Source: Colias croceus (lineage: Eukaryota > Arthropoda > Insecta > Lepidoptera > Pieridae). From it: DNA of 64,000 bases. Both the position numbers and the translations under genes were made by a program. The DNA lies in contig NC_059552.1 of the NCBI RefSeq assembly GCF_905220415.1, positions 10,369,001 to 10,433,000 on the forward strand. Reading direction: 5' to 3'. Below, piece after piece: positions 1 through 11,388 of this stretch (positions within the stretch are counted from its first letter, which is position 1; each line of letters opens with the position of its first letter). Under the pieces are notes generated by a model that saw only the letters and a program-made list of their open reading frames with translations, did no database searches and was not told where the DNA came from.

Positions 1-120
1 TATTTGAGCACTGAACTCATAATTGCTTCAATATGTGAAAAGATGATTTTCGATATGTTTGTGAAATGTTACTTTAAATATGGAGCCAATGATAATTCAA
101 GCTATCAATGTATTAAAAAA

Positions 121-270
121 AGAGAGTGTGTGCTGAACACACGTGTCTGAAGTGAAACTTCATTGACAAGATTCAAAGATACCAATATCGTCGCCTTACT
201 CCATGACGTGGTGGTATTGCCATGACCTAGAAATTTTACTCTCAACGCGCCTTTAGAAGTTTCACTTCAA
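121..270 (+). repeat. small inverted-repeat element, family A, copy 1
   Basis: The block has TGAAGTGAAACTTC near its left side and GAAGTTTCACTTCA at its right side, an inverted pair. The interior (ATTCAAAGATACC, TCGTCGCC, CTCCAT.ACGTG, ATTGCCATGAC) recurs in inverted orientation at 62804-62950 and partly at 45305-45380. A relative at 17648-17865 keeps the ends but has a different middle. This is a dispersed non-coding family of MITE type. I cannot assign a superfamily and see no clear target duplication. Confidence 0.6.
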
Positions 271-3200
271 AAATCTTATTACATGAGCTAATTAAGCTCC
301 GCCTACCAGCACAAATGTATGCAGTCCCCGCGTAGCAAACTTCAGCCATCGGGCGCGCCTCGGACGTTAAATCTTTGATATCATTCCACGCACATGACGC
401 TAATCAAATAATTCCTTGCAATGCGAAACACGAAGCCCGTGGAACCCTAAATCATAACTGTGCAATTGGTTTAATTTTGAGTTGGGCTGCAATATGCGTG
501 GGTTAGTTTAATAGGCCATAGCTTGTAATGTGGTTCTGTAAGAGGCACATTCTCTTGATTGTTTTTCATTGATAAATAAATTGTATTCATTACAATACAT
601 TATACAGCTTACTAAACTTAATCCCAAGTTTGGTTTTATCGTATCTTCTGCTATTACTATTCTATTTCCAAGAAAAAACTCGATGAATGTTTGTTTCCCA
701 TTCACACTTAAACAATTACTGATCCGATAGGTATGATATTTTTCGTTCAGAGGCTACATTTCACATGGATACTACGAAACCTAATAAAGAAACGAAATAC
801 TCCTTTAAACGAAGCACATCTGTATGAAATTTAGTTCATAGTATACATTATTATACATGTATGGGTACTACACAGCCTCCTGTAACGTCAGGATTTCTCG
901 AGATAAAACTGTAATGTGTATCCTTGCAACAATACAAACGCTTAACTAACCACGCACAAAAACATCATATTAATTACACGTTAACAATTTGCAACAATAA
1001 TTGATAATTAAGAACAAGCGAGTCCTCATTAAGAAACGCAAACGTAGAGCCGGATTATGGCTCGCTAGTGTAAATTGCAACAGAATTAATCTTGCAGAGA
1101 TAGTTGAAATGCAATTAGGAAACGAGTGACGCCTTTCCAGCGGCTCGGATGGTACACTGCTGGACATAGGGAAGGATACGTGTCTAGTTTATGGTATTTA
1201 TAATAGAATACGCATATATATTTTGTAAAACTGAAATGAAATATCTTTTATTTTTTGTAATCTATTAAAAAGAAGCTTTGTGTGCAGCAAATGTTGCCAA
1301 GTGTTGTAGCTGTTTTTTATAATTGTTTGTTTTGTTATTTAAATTAGTACGATGCAGGAATCAATAGGTGTTGGTGATAAACTACGGATTAAATTCATGA
1401 ACTGAAAAAAAATAGGGTTCCCTTTGTATAAATTTGTAAGAGAAATGCGAATTCTACTGTTTAAAAATTGCTATAACATCAATTATAGATGGTGACATAC
1501 TATGTACTTCCTCTGATATTTAAAAGAAAAATATACAAGAATACAAATCGTAAAATTGTCGTTAACTTCTTGTACATTAATTAATTTATTCACCAATTCA
1601 CTTTCATCCAACTTAAACACTAAAACTTCAACAATTTTAAGCCATAAAATGATAAAGATCAACACAACCGCTATCAATAAAAAAGTTTCATTAAAAATTA
1701 AAAGTTGTGCCGTAAAAGTTGTCCCGCAGTGTACACTCGACAATAACGAGTTCGCAAAGAGCTGTATAATTGCAGCACTCTTTTGACTGTTTGTTTGTTA
1801 TTGTTTTGGACACGGAATGTCTTAGTTATGATCAACACTCGACGTCGTTCTTGATACTTGTATCCTTTCTTGAAATCTTGCATGCTTATAGTATTGTTTT
1901 TTTTAAGTTAATATGGTTGTGAATATTTATAGATTATATGATAAGCTTTTGAGTGGATTTAATTTCTTTCTTTAGGGATGAATTTTGATGAAAAAATTTT
2001 AAATGTCAAAGCGCGAATTGTAAATGTAAAAATGATAACTCCAATTTATTATTTACCTGAATCAAATTACAAAAAAACTACATACAATCTGAAACTTATC
2101 ACTAATAAATTTTGCCTTTTTTAAATCTCTGTCGTCCATTAGATTATCATTAAAACAACAAAAACACCCTCTAACCTCCTCACACATTAAAAATCCGCCC
2201 AAATCCAACCAAATTCTTCGTATTTACATTATCCGGCATCTTCGTTAATTCGTTGTCTCGTGACTGACGGGACCATTTATCAGCGTGCCTCAACGTGACA
2301 AGCCGACACGCTGAATATTGATCACTGACCTATTGAAAACTTGCAACTTACTGGATTATGCTGGAACACGATAAGCCGACTTGACGCTCCCACGGTAATA
2401 GATTTTAAAACTTTAAATTCGCTTGTGTTTAAGGCGTTTTCGTTTTGATCCGTTTAATGCAGGCTATTTTAATGAGTATGCACTGAAACGTCGTGCTTGA
2501 CTTGATTTAGTTTAAGAAAAATATTTAGGCATTTGTAAAGTAGAAATTTGACTCTACAAAAAATTTGCTAGCGAAATTCGAATAAAAATATACGATTGTG
2601 GATGCTTGCCTGTTACTTAAAGCTTGAAATTTTGTATAGATCTTTGTTTTATTCGCATCAAAATGCCTGAATGGAACGGGGAAACATGCGTAGTATAATT
2701 ATTGTAAAGGTCAATACTGAGGGTATAAGATTTCAGACATAGATACGATTTAAGGGATTTTATTGGCTTCAATTATGGATATTGGCAATAAATTAGTTAC
2801 GATATCTTATATATTAATGTTGTTAACATAATATTGTATTACATGTAGGAATATTATAACATTGAAATCTCAGAAAATCGAGCGAAAATACGGAGGATGA
2901 TATTATAATATTATGACAATATTATTATGGAAGAAGTAATGTAAGGATGTAAATATATTTTAACAAAATAGTAACATGTAGGTAAACAATTTTTATAGAA
3001 TACTATAATTAACACTTTTCACAAATAACTAAAGTATTAATAAAACAGCACATAAAACCTTATACTTTTATTATGCACATATTCTATTCATAAGCCGACA
3101 TTCATCCATTTAAATGATAATCCATGCACCCAGAGGTAAGCAAAATAAAAGAAATCCAATACAAACTTGCTTGTATACGTAAAGTTTCGACAACAAACAT

Positions 3201-3579
3201 TTACAAGCGTCCTTGCATCCTCGAGATCTGGATTCAATCAAATGTATTTACTTACCAACATGGGAACAGATCGATATCTTTACATTAACTTTGGAACTGT
3301 ATTTTTACAGGAAAATTCGTCTGCACTGCTTGAGGCAGTAATCTTGTAGATAGTGTGATCCAGATGTTAGATAGGTAGTAGGTTTATTGGTAAAGTCTAA
3401 TACTATATTTTGGTGTCGAAGAAATATGCAACTAATTTAGAATGTTATTGGTAATTCCTATTATATTCAAGTAGCTTTCAACACACGTCTCGCCCATGTT
3501 ATTTTAAACATAACAAAGTATGTAGTAAGAGAACCACGCTATCCATTGGTGAGAACAAAATGAAAATAGGTGCAGTAGT
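271..3579. other. A+T-rich non-coding stretch
   Basis: No open frame here exceeds about 86 codons, and none has recognisable domain motifs or plausible codon use. The overlapping short frames on both strands near 1483-1883 look like chance. I see no RNA gene and no clear element boundary. It reads as intergenic or intronic DNA. Confidence 0.5.
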
Positions 3580-3584
3580 CTATG

Positions 3585-3793
3585 TGTTAAATGCTCTGAT
3601 TAGTTAGAAGTTGTAACTATTTGTCGCTAGATGTCACTGTACCGAAAACGTGTGTTTTACATCGCGCTATTGAAATTGTTTTGTAAAAACATATATTTGT
3701 TTAGAAGAATATATTTTTTGTTGCTCACTTGGAACCCTTGTTTTATTTCAATCGTTCCCGAGAGACAGTGGGTGGCAGGCCTTGGTTCGAACA
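3585..3793 (+). repeat. 5' LTR of the + strand BEL element
   Basis: Starts TGTTAAATGC and ends TTCGAACA. It matches 8929-9137 along its length, with two substitutions: T/G in the run after AATATATTT, and C/G after TTGGAACC. It should carry the promoter and polyadenylation signals. The A+T-rich ATATATTTG and TTTTATTTCAA stretches are candidates, but I cannot place a start site. Confidence 0.95.
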
Positions 3794-4641
3794 TTTTTTG
3801 GTCCTTCGAGCCGGATATTAAGAACCTAGACCAGTGGATTTTTGTATCAAAAGTACGGCGCGCAAACCGGTAGTGGATTGCTACTGAAGCGCCATTGTGG
3901 TGAGCGGCGTAAGCGCATCTATAAGGAGTGTGCTTATGAAGCTGCAGCATTTCCGCGAGAGGGCGCCACCAGCCTATGGGAACCAGTTCAAGCAGCAAGC
4001 ACTCGCAGTCTAGTGCTACGTTCCAGCAGAGGGCGGGCCTTCCACACAGCAGCAACTGGGCACGACCAACTATAGAGGGCGCCACTTACGACTGGCAACA
4101 TATTATGAATGTTTTGAAGAAACAACTGTGAGTAAACATTGTGTTGTAAAAATATTTCATTTCGATCTTCTATCAAGTTACAATTATTAGTTAGTGAAGT
4201 GTTTGGGACTTTAATTATTTTACGTATATTTAGAACATTGTACTTAGTTAAAATTTAGAGTTAATTTAGACTTAGAGTAATTAAGCAAAAAGTGATTAGA
4301 CGGGGAATCCATGCCCGATTTTTTCTAAGTTGTTTATAAATTCAAACACTTGTAATTTTTTCAAGTTTATTTTTGGACTTAGAAAATTTTTGTACTGTTT
4401 TTTGTTTAAATTTTTCTAAGTGAATAAATTTCAAACACTTGTAAATTTTTCAAGTTTATTCTTGGACTTAGAAAATTTTTGTACTGTTTTTAAGTTCATA
4501 ATATAATGTATTTGTTTAAATTTTTCTAAGTGAATCAATTTCATACACTTGTAATTTTTTCAAGTTCGATCATAGACTTAGAATTTTTCTACTGATTCAT
4601 ATTTTTTTTTGTTTCATACATTTATTTTGTTATTTTTTAAC
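3794..4641 (+). other. BEL leader with A+T-rich tandem repeats
   Basis: About 850 bases separate the 5' LTR from the gag start. Positions 4299-4316 hold GACGGGGAATCCATGCCC, which occurs identically in the leader of the minus-strand BEL element. From about 4320 to 4595, roughly 90-base units repeat three times, each with CACTTGTAA, TTTTTCAAGTT, GGACTTAGAAAATTTT and TTTTTCTAAGTGAAT; the last unit is degraded. Several short upstream ATGs occur. The frames over 3631-4085 lie in the LTR and leader and are not taken as genes. Confidence 0.7.
3799..3816 (+). promoter_or_regulatory. primer-binding site, tRNA-Tyr type
   Basis: TGGTCCTTCGAGCCGGAT begins five bases after the 5' LTR. It is complementary over 18 bases to the 3' end of insect tRNA-Tyr as I recall it (...CTCGAAGGA plus CCA). 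It should prime minus-strand DNA synthesis. The minus-strand BEL element has a related site at 39295-39312. Confidence 0.8.
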
Positions 4642-7600
4642 ATGGAGTCATTAATTAAAGTACAACTAAACAACAAAAATATTATTTATAAAGGCAGGAT
4701 CAACTTCAAAAAATCTCCTAAAGAGAGATTAACGCAGTTTTATATTGAAACTCGATTAGAAGCACTCGAGTCACAATGGTCAAATTTTATTAATACTCAT
4801 AAGTCTATCGTCGAAAAGGCATCCGACAAGGATGCAACCACTATCCCATATTTTACGGCTGATATCTATGACGAAACAGAAGAAATTTATTTTACTTATA
4901 AATCAGAATTAAAAGAGTTGTTAAATACACAACAAGATAATTTAAATTGTAATAATTGTAGTAAAGCATCTCAAGTCACATCTAAAGTAAAGTTACCCAA
5001 AATTAGTTTACCTATTTTTTCCGGTTTATATAACGAATGGACATCCTTTCGCGATCTTTTTGTTTCACTCATTCACAAAAATGAAACTTTGGACGACGTT
5101 GAGAAGCTTCATTACTTGAAAACACATTTATCTGGAGAAGCTGAACAATTATTGAGATATACTCCTGTCACGGCTTCTAATTACAAGGAATCTTGGGCAA
5201 CTCTTATTAAGCGTTATGACAATAAGAGATTTTTGTCTAATTGCATTTTGAAACGATTTATGAATCAGCCAACGATTGTAAAAGAATCTTCAAATTTAAT
5301 TAAGAACCTTTTAGATACGACACTTGATTGTTTACACGGTTTGCGTACATTAGGTATAGATGTGAGTTCATGGGACACAATCATAATATACATAATTAGC
5401 TTAAAATTAGATTCCGAATCGCGTAAGTTGTGGGAGGTGAGAGTTAGTTCGAAAGATGAGTTACCATCTTTTGATAGTATGAAGGAATTTTTGGAAACCC
5501 GATTTCGTTCCCTAGAATATCTAGATCCTAAACAAAATGTTACTCGGTCACACAATCCTAAATCGTTTCATGTAGCTTCTGTGTCTTGTATTCTATGTTC
5601 TGGTGATCATAAACTGTGTCACTGCAAGGTATTCGCCGCAAAGGACATTGACTCTCGTCGTGAATTTGCCCGAACCAGTAAAATATGTTTTAATTGTCTT
5701 AATAGAAATCACAATGTTTATTCATGCCGTCAATCTACCCGTTGCCATAAGTGTAAGAAAAGACACCACACACTTCTGCACCCTGAAACTGTCAACACTG
5801 TTGTGACTGATAGTCCAGCAGATGTAAATGTAGTAGCTGCTACTACAGCTTCTACATCTTATCAAGGTGAGTCAACCACCCCTGTTTGTTGTTATGCAAA
5901 TACTCATAGTCAAGGTTTATTAGCCACAGCTTTGGTCAATGTCGAGTCGAGATCTGGAGCTGCCTTTGTTTTAAGAGCCTTGATGGATCAAGGCTCTCAG
6001 GTTTCCTTTATCACGGAATCTGCAGTCCAGCTTCTTGGCTTGAAAAAGTTACCTGCTCATGCCGACATACTCCGTCTAGGCGATGACGAAGGCATTTCAA
6101 TGCCTTCCAAGTGGATTGTTAAGTTTAAATTGCAGTCTCGCCTAGACCCCAATTTTGTTTTATATGTCGACGCGTATGTTTTAACAAGGCTAACCTCACA
6201 CCTTCCTGAGCGAAGGATCGTTCAGGCTTTGCCGTTGGTTTCGTCCTTGGAGTTGGCGGATCCCTCATTCCATACTCCAGGCAATATTGATTTGCTGTTG
6301 AGCACTAGAGTGGTCGGCGCTGTTCTGGAGGAAGGACTGATAAGAGGACCGCCGGGAGCACCAGTTGCTCAAAGGACTAAGCTCGGTTGGATTTTGTCTG
6401 GCGAAGTCCAAACCGTAACTCAAAAGCCGGCTTGTTACGGCGTAGTTGTTAATACACAAGTGAATATCAATGATCTTGAGTTGGAAGAGTCGGAAGATTC
6501 TTCACATTTGGGGGATATTTTAACTGAAGAAGAACAGAAATGCAAAGAATTTTATTCTAAAACTACCAAAAGAGACAACACGGGTCGTTACATCGCTAGA
6601 TTGCCTTTTAAGACAGACAATCCCCAATGCAAGATTGGTAAGTCAGAGGACATAGCTGGTAAACGTTTTTGTAATTTGGAAAGAAAATTAACTCGCGATC
6701 CTGAATTTGGTAAAGAATATAAGGCTGTGATTCAAGAATATCTTGACCTAGAGCATGCTGAGGTCGTACCTGAATTAGAAGTTTCAAGAGATTCTGTATA
6801 TTTACCCCATCACGCAGTAGTGCGTACTGATAAAAGCACTTCTAAGGTCCGGGTGGTTTTCGATGCGTCCTGTCCAGCTAGAAATGGTGTTTCGCTGAAC
6901 TCTGGAGTGATGGTTTACTATATATTTATATATTTTATATGTTTACATATTTATTTTTTATTTTTTACTTTGCAACCTGATTTGCGCAATATTATCATGC
7001 GATGGCGTTGTCATCTAATAACTTTAGTGGCCGACACAATTAAAATGTATCGGCAGATAAAAATAGCTGACGAGGATGTAGATTATCAACGCATTTTGTG
7101 GCGTGACAACACGCAGACTGAGTTACAACATTTGCGTTTGTTGCGTGTAACTTTTGGTACATCCTCGGCTCCATACTTAGCTGTGCGTTCCTTGCAGCAA
7201 TTGGTTCATGACGAAGGACATAATTTTTCCTTGGTAGCAAAACGTGTTTTGCCAGATTTTTATGTCGATGATTTTCTGCCTAGTTGTGAGACTATTTCTG
7301 AAGGCGAACAGATTCATCGTCAGATCTCCGAGTTGTTGAGTCGTGGAGGTTTTCAACTTCAGAAGTGGTCCGCCAATCGTGATGAACTGTTACTCAAGAT
7401 AAGAGATAGAACGTGTGATGGTAATGTGAACATTATCTTCGAAAGCAACCATGCTATGAACATCTTAAGTCTAACATGGGATCGAAGTTTTGATGAATTT
7501 CAATACACCGTCCATCTATCTACTTTGAAGACTCCAGTAACCAAACGACGAGTGGTATCGGACATAGCACCTATATTTGACCCACTCGGATGGATCTTCC

Positions 7601-8634
7601 TAGTTGCTATAACGGCTAAAGTGTTTATACACCGACTTTGGCTTTCGGGTATTGAATGGGATGAGGAACTTCCTCAGCAGCCTTTAACAGATTGGCTCGT
7701 ATATCGAGACAATTTACATAAACTCACCCAATTTCGTTTGAACAGGTGTATTCACACTAGTCGACATAATATTGAGCTCGAACTACAAGATTTTTGTGAC
7801 GCTTCCAATAGGGCATTCTTGGCTGTGGTCTTTTTGCGTTCGGTTGGTTCCAACGGCAATATTCATATTAGTCTCATAGCATCTAATACCAAGGTAGCCT
7901 CTGTCAAACAGGTGTCCATACCTCGGTTGGCGTGGTGTGGCGCCGTATTGCTTGCGAAACCTCTAAGGGAAGTTTCAGTCACATTAAGCGCTTCTAAAAA
8001 TAATTTACATCCGTGGACTGACTCTTCGGTAGTTTTGGCATGGCTGACAAGGAACCTCAGCCGTTGGAAAACCTTTGTCGGAACCCGTGTTTCCGAAATG
8101 CTCACTATTATGGATCAATGGTCACATATTCAATCGAAAGACAACTCTTCAGATTGCGCTTCGCGAAGTGTTAGTCCAATGGAATTATTGGAACTCGAGT
8201 CATGGGTGAAGGGAACTGGTTGGCTCAAAATTAAGGTTATTGAATATAGCAAGAATGAAATTATAAAAACACATCTTGAAGAGAAGAAGGACAAAATTTA
8301 TGTGTAACGTAGTTAATATAGGAGATGGAGAAAATGAACTTATTAAAAGATTTTCATCATTGATTAGGCTTACGAGAATTATTGCATCTTGCCAAGGTTT
8401 TTTTTTTTAAAATTTAAATCTAAAACAAAATTTTCTGTTAATTTAAGGTTTTCCAAATTCATGAGGCTTTAATGTCGTGTATTCGTGTATGTCAGAGTCA
8501 TTATTTTGGGAATTTTTGGATAAATTTGCTGGTTCGGACAAGGTCACAAGAGTTGTGTCTTGCGTTGCAAGGGTTCAATCATTAAATGCCCCACCTCAAG
8601 GCTGATTGTGCTCCCAGTCACTACGTCCGCGTAG
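4642..8634 (+). pseudogene. BEL/Pao gag-pol polyprotein, broken, integrase deleted
   Basis: The open part runs to 8307. ATG 4642 (MESLIK) is preferred over 4609 because the related polyprotein starts at the same place. Order: gag capsid region (DUF1759-like), zinc knuckles at about 5590-5790 (SCILCSGDH, CFNCLNRNH, CHKCKKRHH), protease with LMDQGSQ near 5980, RT with ADTIKMYRQ and YVDD at 7261-7272, and RNase H with DFCDAS and WTDSS. Oddities: a 45-base net A/T-rich in-frame insertion at 6914-6970 adds a hydrophobic stretch inside RT. The RNase H motif reads PRLAW at 7921-7935 where the relative has PRLEL, so the catalytic Glu is lost. After a stop at 8305-8307, similarity resumes in another frame to about 8390, then near 8480, then jumps to the extreme C-terminus (KVTRVV at 8535-8565, LIVLPV) with a stop at 8632-8634. 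The integrase core is absent. Confidence 0.92.
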
Positions 8635-8928
8635 TATCTATTCATGTCATTTTTATCGGAGTTATTTTATGTATTTTGTTTTTTATTATTATTGTGCTCC
8701 CAGTCACTATGTACTTACGCGTAGTTATTCATGTACTTTGTATCGGAGTTACTTTTATGTATTTTGATTTTTTATTATTGTTTACAGTCCACTTACTCTA
8801 TTCTAAGACATGTATGATGTATTGTGTCTTAAGACGTTACTGCCATTTACTGTTTCATGGTGGGCGGTAACGCAGTTATCAATGTATGTAGTTTTAAGTG
8901 ATGGACATTCTGTCCATGGTGGGCGGAA
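8635..8928 (+). promoter_or_regulatory. BEL 3' untranslated region and polypurine tract
   Basis: The purine-rich tract CATGGTGGGCGGAA (8915-8928) ends at the first base of the 3' LTR and should prime plus-strand synthesis. A near-copy, CATGGTGGGCGGTAA, lies at 8856-8870. The minus-strand BEL element has the equivalent GGCGGGCGGTA against its 3' LTR. Two short related segments (GTGCTCCCAGTCACTA.GT...) repeat at about 8609 and 8694. Confidence 0.75.
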
Positions 8929-9137
8929 TGTTAAATGCTCTGATTAGTTAGAAGTTGTAACTATTTGTCGCTAGATGTCACTGTACCGAAAACGTGTGTT
9001 TTACATCGCGCTATTGAAATTGTTTTGTAAAAACATATATTTGTTTAGAAGAATATATTTGTTGTTGCTCACTTGGAACCGTTGTTTTATTTCAATCGTT
9101 CCCGAGAGACAGTGGGTGGCAGGCCTTGGTTCGAACA
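8929..9137 (+). repeat. 3' LTR of the + strand BEL element
   Basis: The same 209 bp as the 5' LTR except for two substitutions, followed directly by the second CTATG. Confidence 0.95.
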
Positions 9138-9142
9138 CTATG

Positions 9143-10020
9143 AGTATATCGTAAACAGACTGAGATACAGACAAAACCGAGGACTTGTTTTATTACATTT
9201 ACTGACCGACTTACCAGCTATCGATTATGCCAGGTTTCATTTCTTCTCCCACAAATATACTTTAAAGGTTACAATAGACTGGCAAAATTACAATTTTATA
9301 AAATATATTCCCTATTCCGACAGCACTTCCGCCACAGGAAACTGCACCTAAAGTATTGCAGACTGAATCAAATTACATGCAATAAGGAATGTGCTTCTTA
9401 CCATACGTTCCTACAAAATTGTCTTTGAATTTGGGCACATTATAACACTTTGTTTGGTTTGTAAAAAACTGTTGGTTTCAATACCTATTTACTTTTTAGG
9501 TAAATGTGTAAAATAAGAATGATATTAACCAATTTTTAAGCTATTGCATAGCTTCTATCGCGGGCCTTGAGCGCGGGGACCGAATCGAGAAATTCCGTAA
9601 CGAAAAACCTCACGCTCCCAACTCCGACGGGCGGAGGTGTGTCTGGAAGGCATAGCATGCAATAGTTTTACCGCGGCAGTCCCCGAGTGCCACACGTCGT
9701 TTTTTTACATTTAATCTTTCTTCTTTCTTCGTTGTTATTAGTTTGCATTAAATTCTTATCTGTGAATACTTAAACCAAAATGTTTTCTTTCATGGAGATT
9801 AGGCTTGCATTCCAACACGCGCTAGCGATAAAATATTAATATCAATTATAACGTGGTTATAATTTCGTAGTAATAATAAGTTTTATATTTAATCGTACTT
9901 ATACGAATATTTGTCAAGCGATCTACATAATTGTTGTTCTACTGCTCTACTAGTACTATGTATAAAAAAGAATCAAGATTCCTACGTTGTACATAATTCT
10001 ATTACTTTGATTATTTGGAA
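9143..10020. other. non-coding stretch with a G+C-rich inverted-repeat island
   Basis: Mostly A+T-rich with no credible gene. Positions 9541-9700 stand out as G+C-rich. CTATTGCAT at 9541 pairs with ATGCAATAG at 9658-9666, and a second inner pair (ATAGC/GCATAG) suggests a small inverted-repeat element. I do not recognise the family. Confidence 0.4.
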
Positions 10021-10218
10021 TCTATATATATAAAACTCAAAGGTGACTGATATAGTGATCTATCAACGCACAGCCCAAACAACTGGACGTATCGGGCTGA
10101 AATTTGGCATGCAGGTAGATGTCATAACGTAGGCGTCCCCTAAGAAAGGATTTCCCGAAACTCTTGCGGGAACGGGGAAAAACGGGGATGCACGTACGAA
10201 GTCGTGGGCGGAAGCTAG
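10021..10218 (+). mobile_element. Helitron-like short repeat, third family
   Basis: Begins TCTATATATATAAAACTC after an A and ends GGAAGCTAG before a T, fitting the TC...CTRR, A^T insertion rule of Helitrons. The interior (CTGAAATTTGGCATGCAGGTAG, CGGGAACGGGG) differs from the other two families in the window. It has no coding capacity. The termini alone support the class, so this is an inference. Confidence 0.55.
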
Positions 10219-11029
10219 TGATAATATAAAACTAGTCCTTTTTAAATAGTACATGTTAAAACTTTTTCTTTGTTGTTCTATAAAAACCTAGTACCTTCCT
10301 TGCATCCTTAACCTAAACTTATCGCAAGAAAATATTTTCAACCAGATTTTACAATAATTCAATCTACACAGAACACGTTCCACTCAAGTCAATCAAAGCT
10401 TCGCCAATGAATTTCTTTGCTCTTTGTATCGTGTTTCGTTTCCAAAAGGCATGTAATGCCGTGCACATGTCAAAGCGAGCATGCCAAATTTATTTCGAGA
10501 GCCTTCCTTGCAACTGGAAATGTTACTGTATTTAGATTTAGGAAATGTAGAAAGACGAGCCTTAAATACGCTTACCTGAGTTTGAGTTCAGTTAATTGAT
10601 GTATCAAATTAATTTGCGATTTACAGTCTATGTTATTTGGTTGTTAATTATTTAGAGGTAAGTTCCCATGAATATTAGACGATCGTTAACTGATAGTCAA
10701 GTTTCAGTTATTTATAATGATTGTCAAATCAAAGGTAATAAACGAGAAAAGTGACACAGAATAAACATATTTTTATTTATTATAATATTCAAGGAATATA
10801 ACTCCCAAACTTAACTTCGAATCCAATTAAAATTAAGTGATATGTTTGTCAAATATTTTATATTGGCGTCACTGTTTCTCTTGTCATTTTTAATGATAGT
10901 GGATTGAAGTAAAATTATTTATTTCTTGAGCTTCTTATAAATTTAAATAACAGTATCGTTAAATTACATAATTTTTGTGCTTAGTAACTTTATTCGTCAT
11001 AATCTATACTTACTAATATTATGACATAA

Positions 11030-11388
11030 TCTATACTTACTAATACTGAAGAGTTTGTTTGTTTGTTTGGACGCGCTCATCTCAGGAACTACTGATCCGA
11101 ATTAAAAAATTCAGTGTTAGATAGAGATAGATATTAGATAGCCCATTTATCAAGGAAGGCTATATAATAATAAACTCTTTATTAGCAGGTAGGCAATATT
11201 AAAATTAACAATTTATATACTTAAAATCTACTTAATCTAACAACCTACATGCTAAAAGGATTGCCGCTTAGCATTTTACAATATATTATATAATATTATT
11301 ACAATATTTTATATTTTATATAATATTACCATCACACTAAAAGCAATAGGAGCAGAGCAAAACGGGTAAAACCGCAGGGCACAGCTAG
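11030..11388 (+). mobile_element. Helitron-like (Lep1-type) repeat with internal insertion
   Basis: Starts TCTATACTTACTAATACTGAAGAG and ends GGGCACAGCTAG before T. The first 27 bases are tandemly duplicated just upstream (11001-11027). Relative to other copies, the middle (about 11166-11330) carries extra A+T-rich sequence. The core phrases CGCGCTCATCTCAGGAACTAC and AGCCCATTTATC identify the family. Confidence 0.65.

Larger units (their letters stand above)
3585..9137 (+). mobile_element. BEL/Pao LTR retrotransposon, integrase-deleted copy
   Basis: A complete LTR-to-LTR insertion with 209-bp LTRs at each end (TG...CA) and the 5-bp target duplication CTATG at 3580-3584 and 9138-9142. It contains a primer site, a long leader, one long gag-pol frame and a purine-rich tract before the 3' LTR. 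The LTRs differ at two positions of 209, so the insertion is fairly recent. The protein order of gag, zinc knuckles, aspartic protease, RT and RNase H, and the close match to the element at 27551-39557, give the BEL/Pao assignment. The copy is non-autonomous because the integrase core is missing and the frame is broken near 8300. Confidence 0.95.

Noticed and set aside
1483..1883. Host gene from overlapping short frames
   Set aside because: Frames on both strands overlap, the composition is plain A+T-rich, and no motif or splice pattern is visible.
3657..4085. A 142-codon minus-strand frame
   Set aside because: It lies across the 5' LTR and leader of the + strand BEL element on the wrong strand and has no known motif.
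6914..6970. An intron in the BEL RT domain
   Set aside because: The segment begins with GT but has no AG at its 3' end, and the frame is maintained through it.
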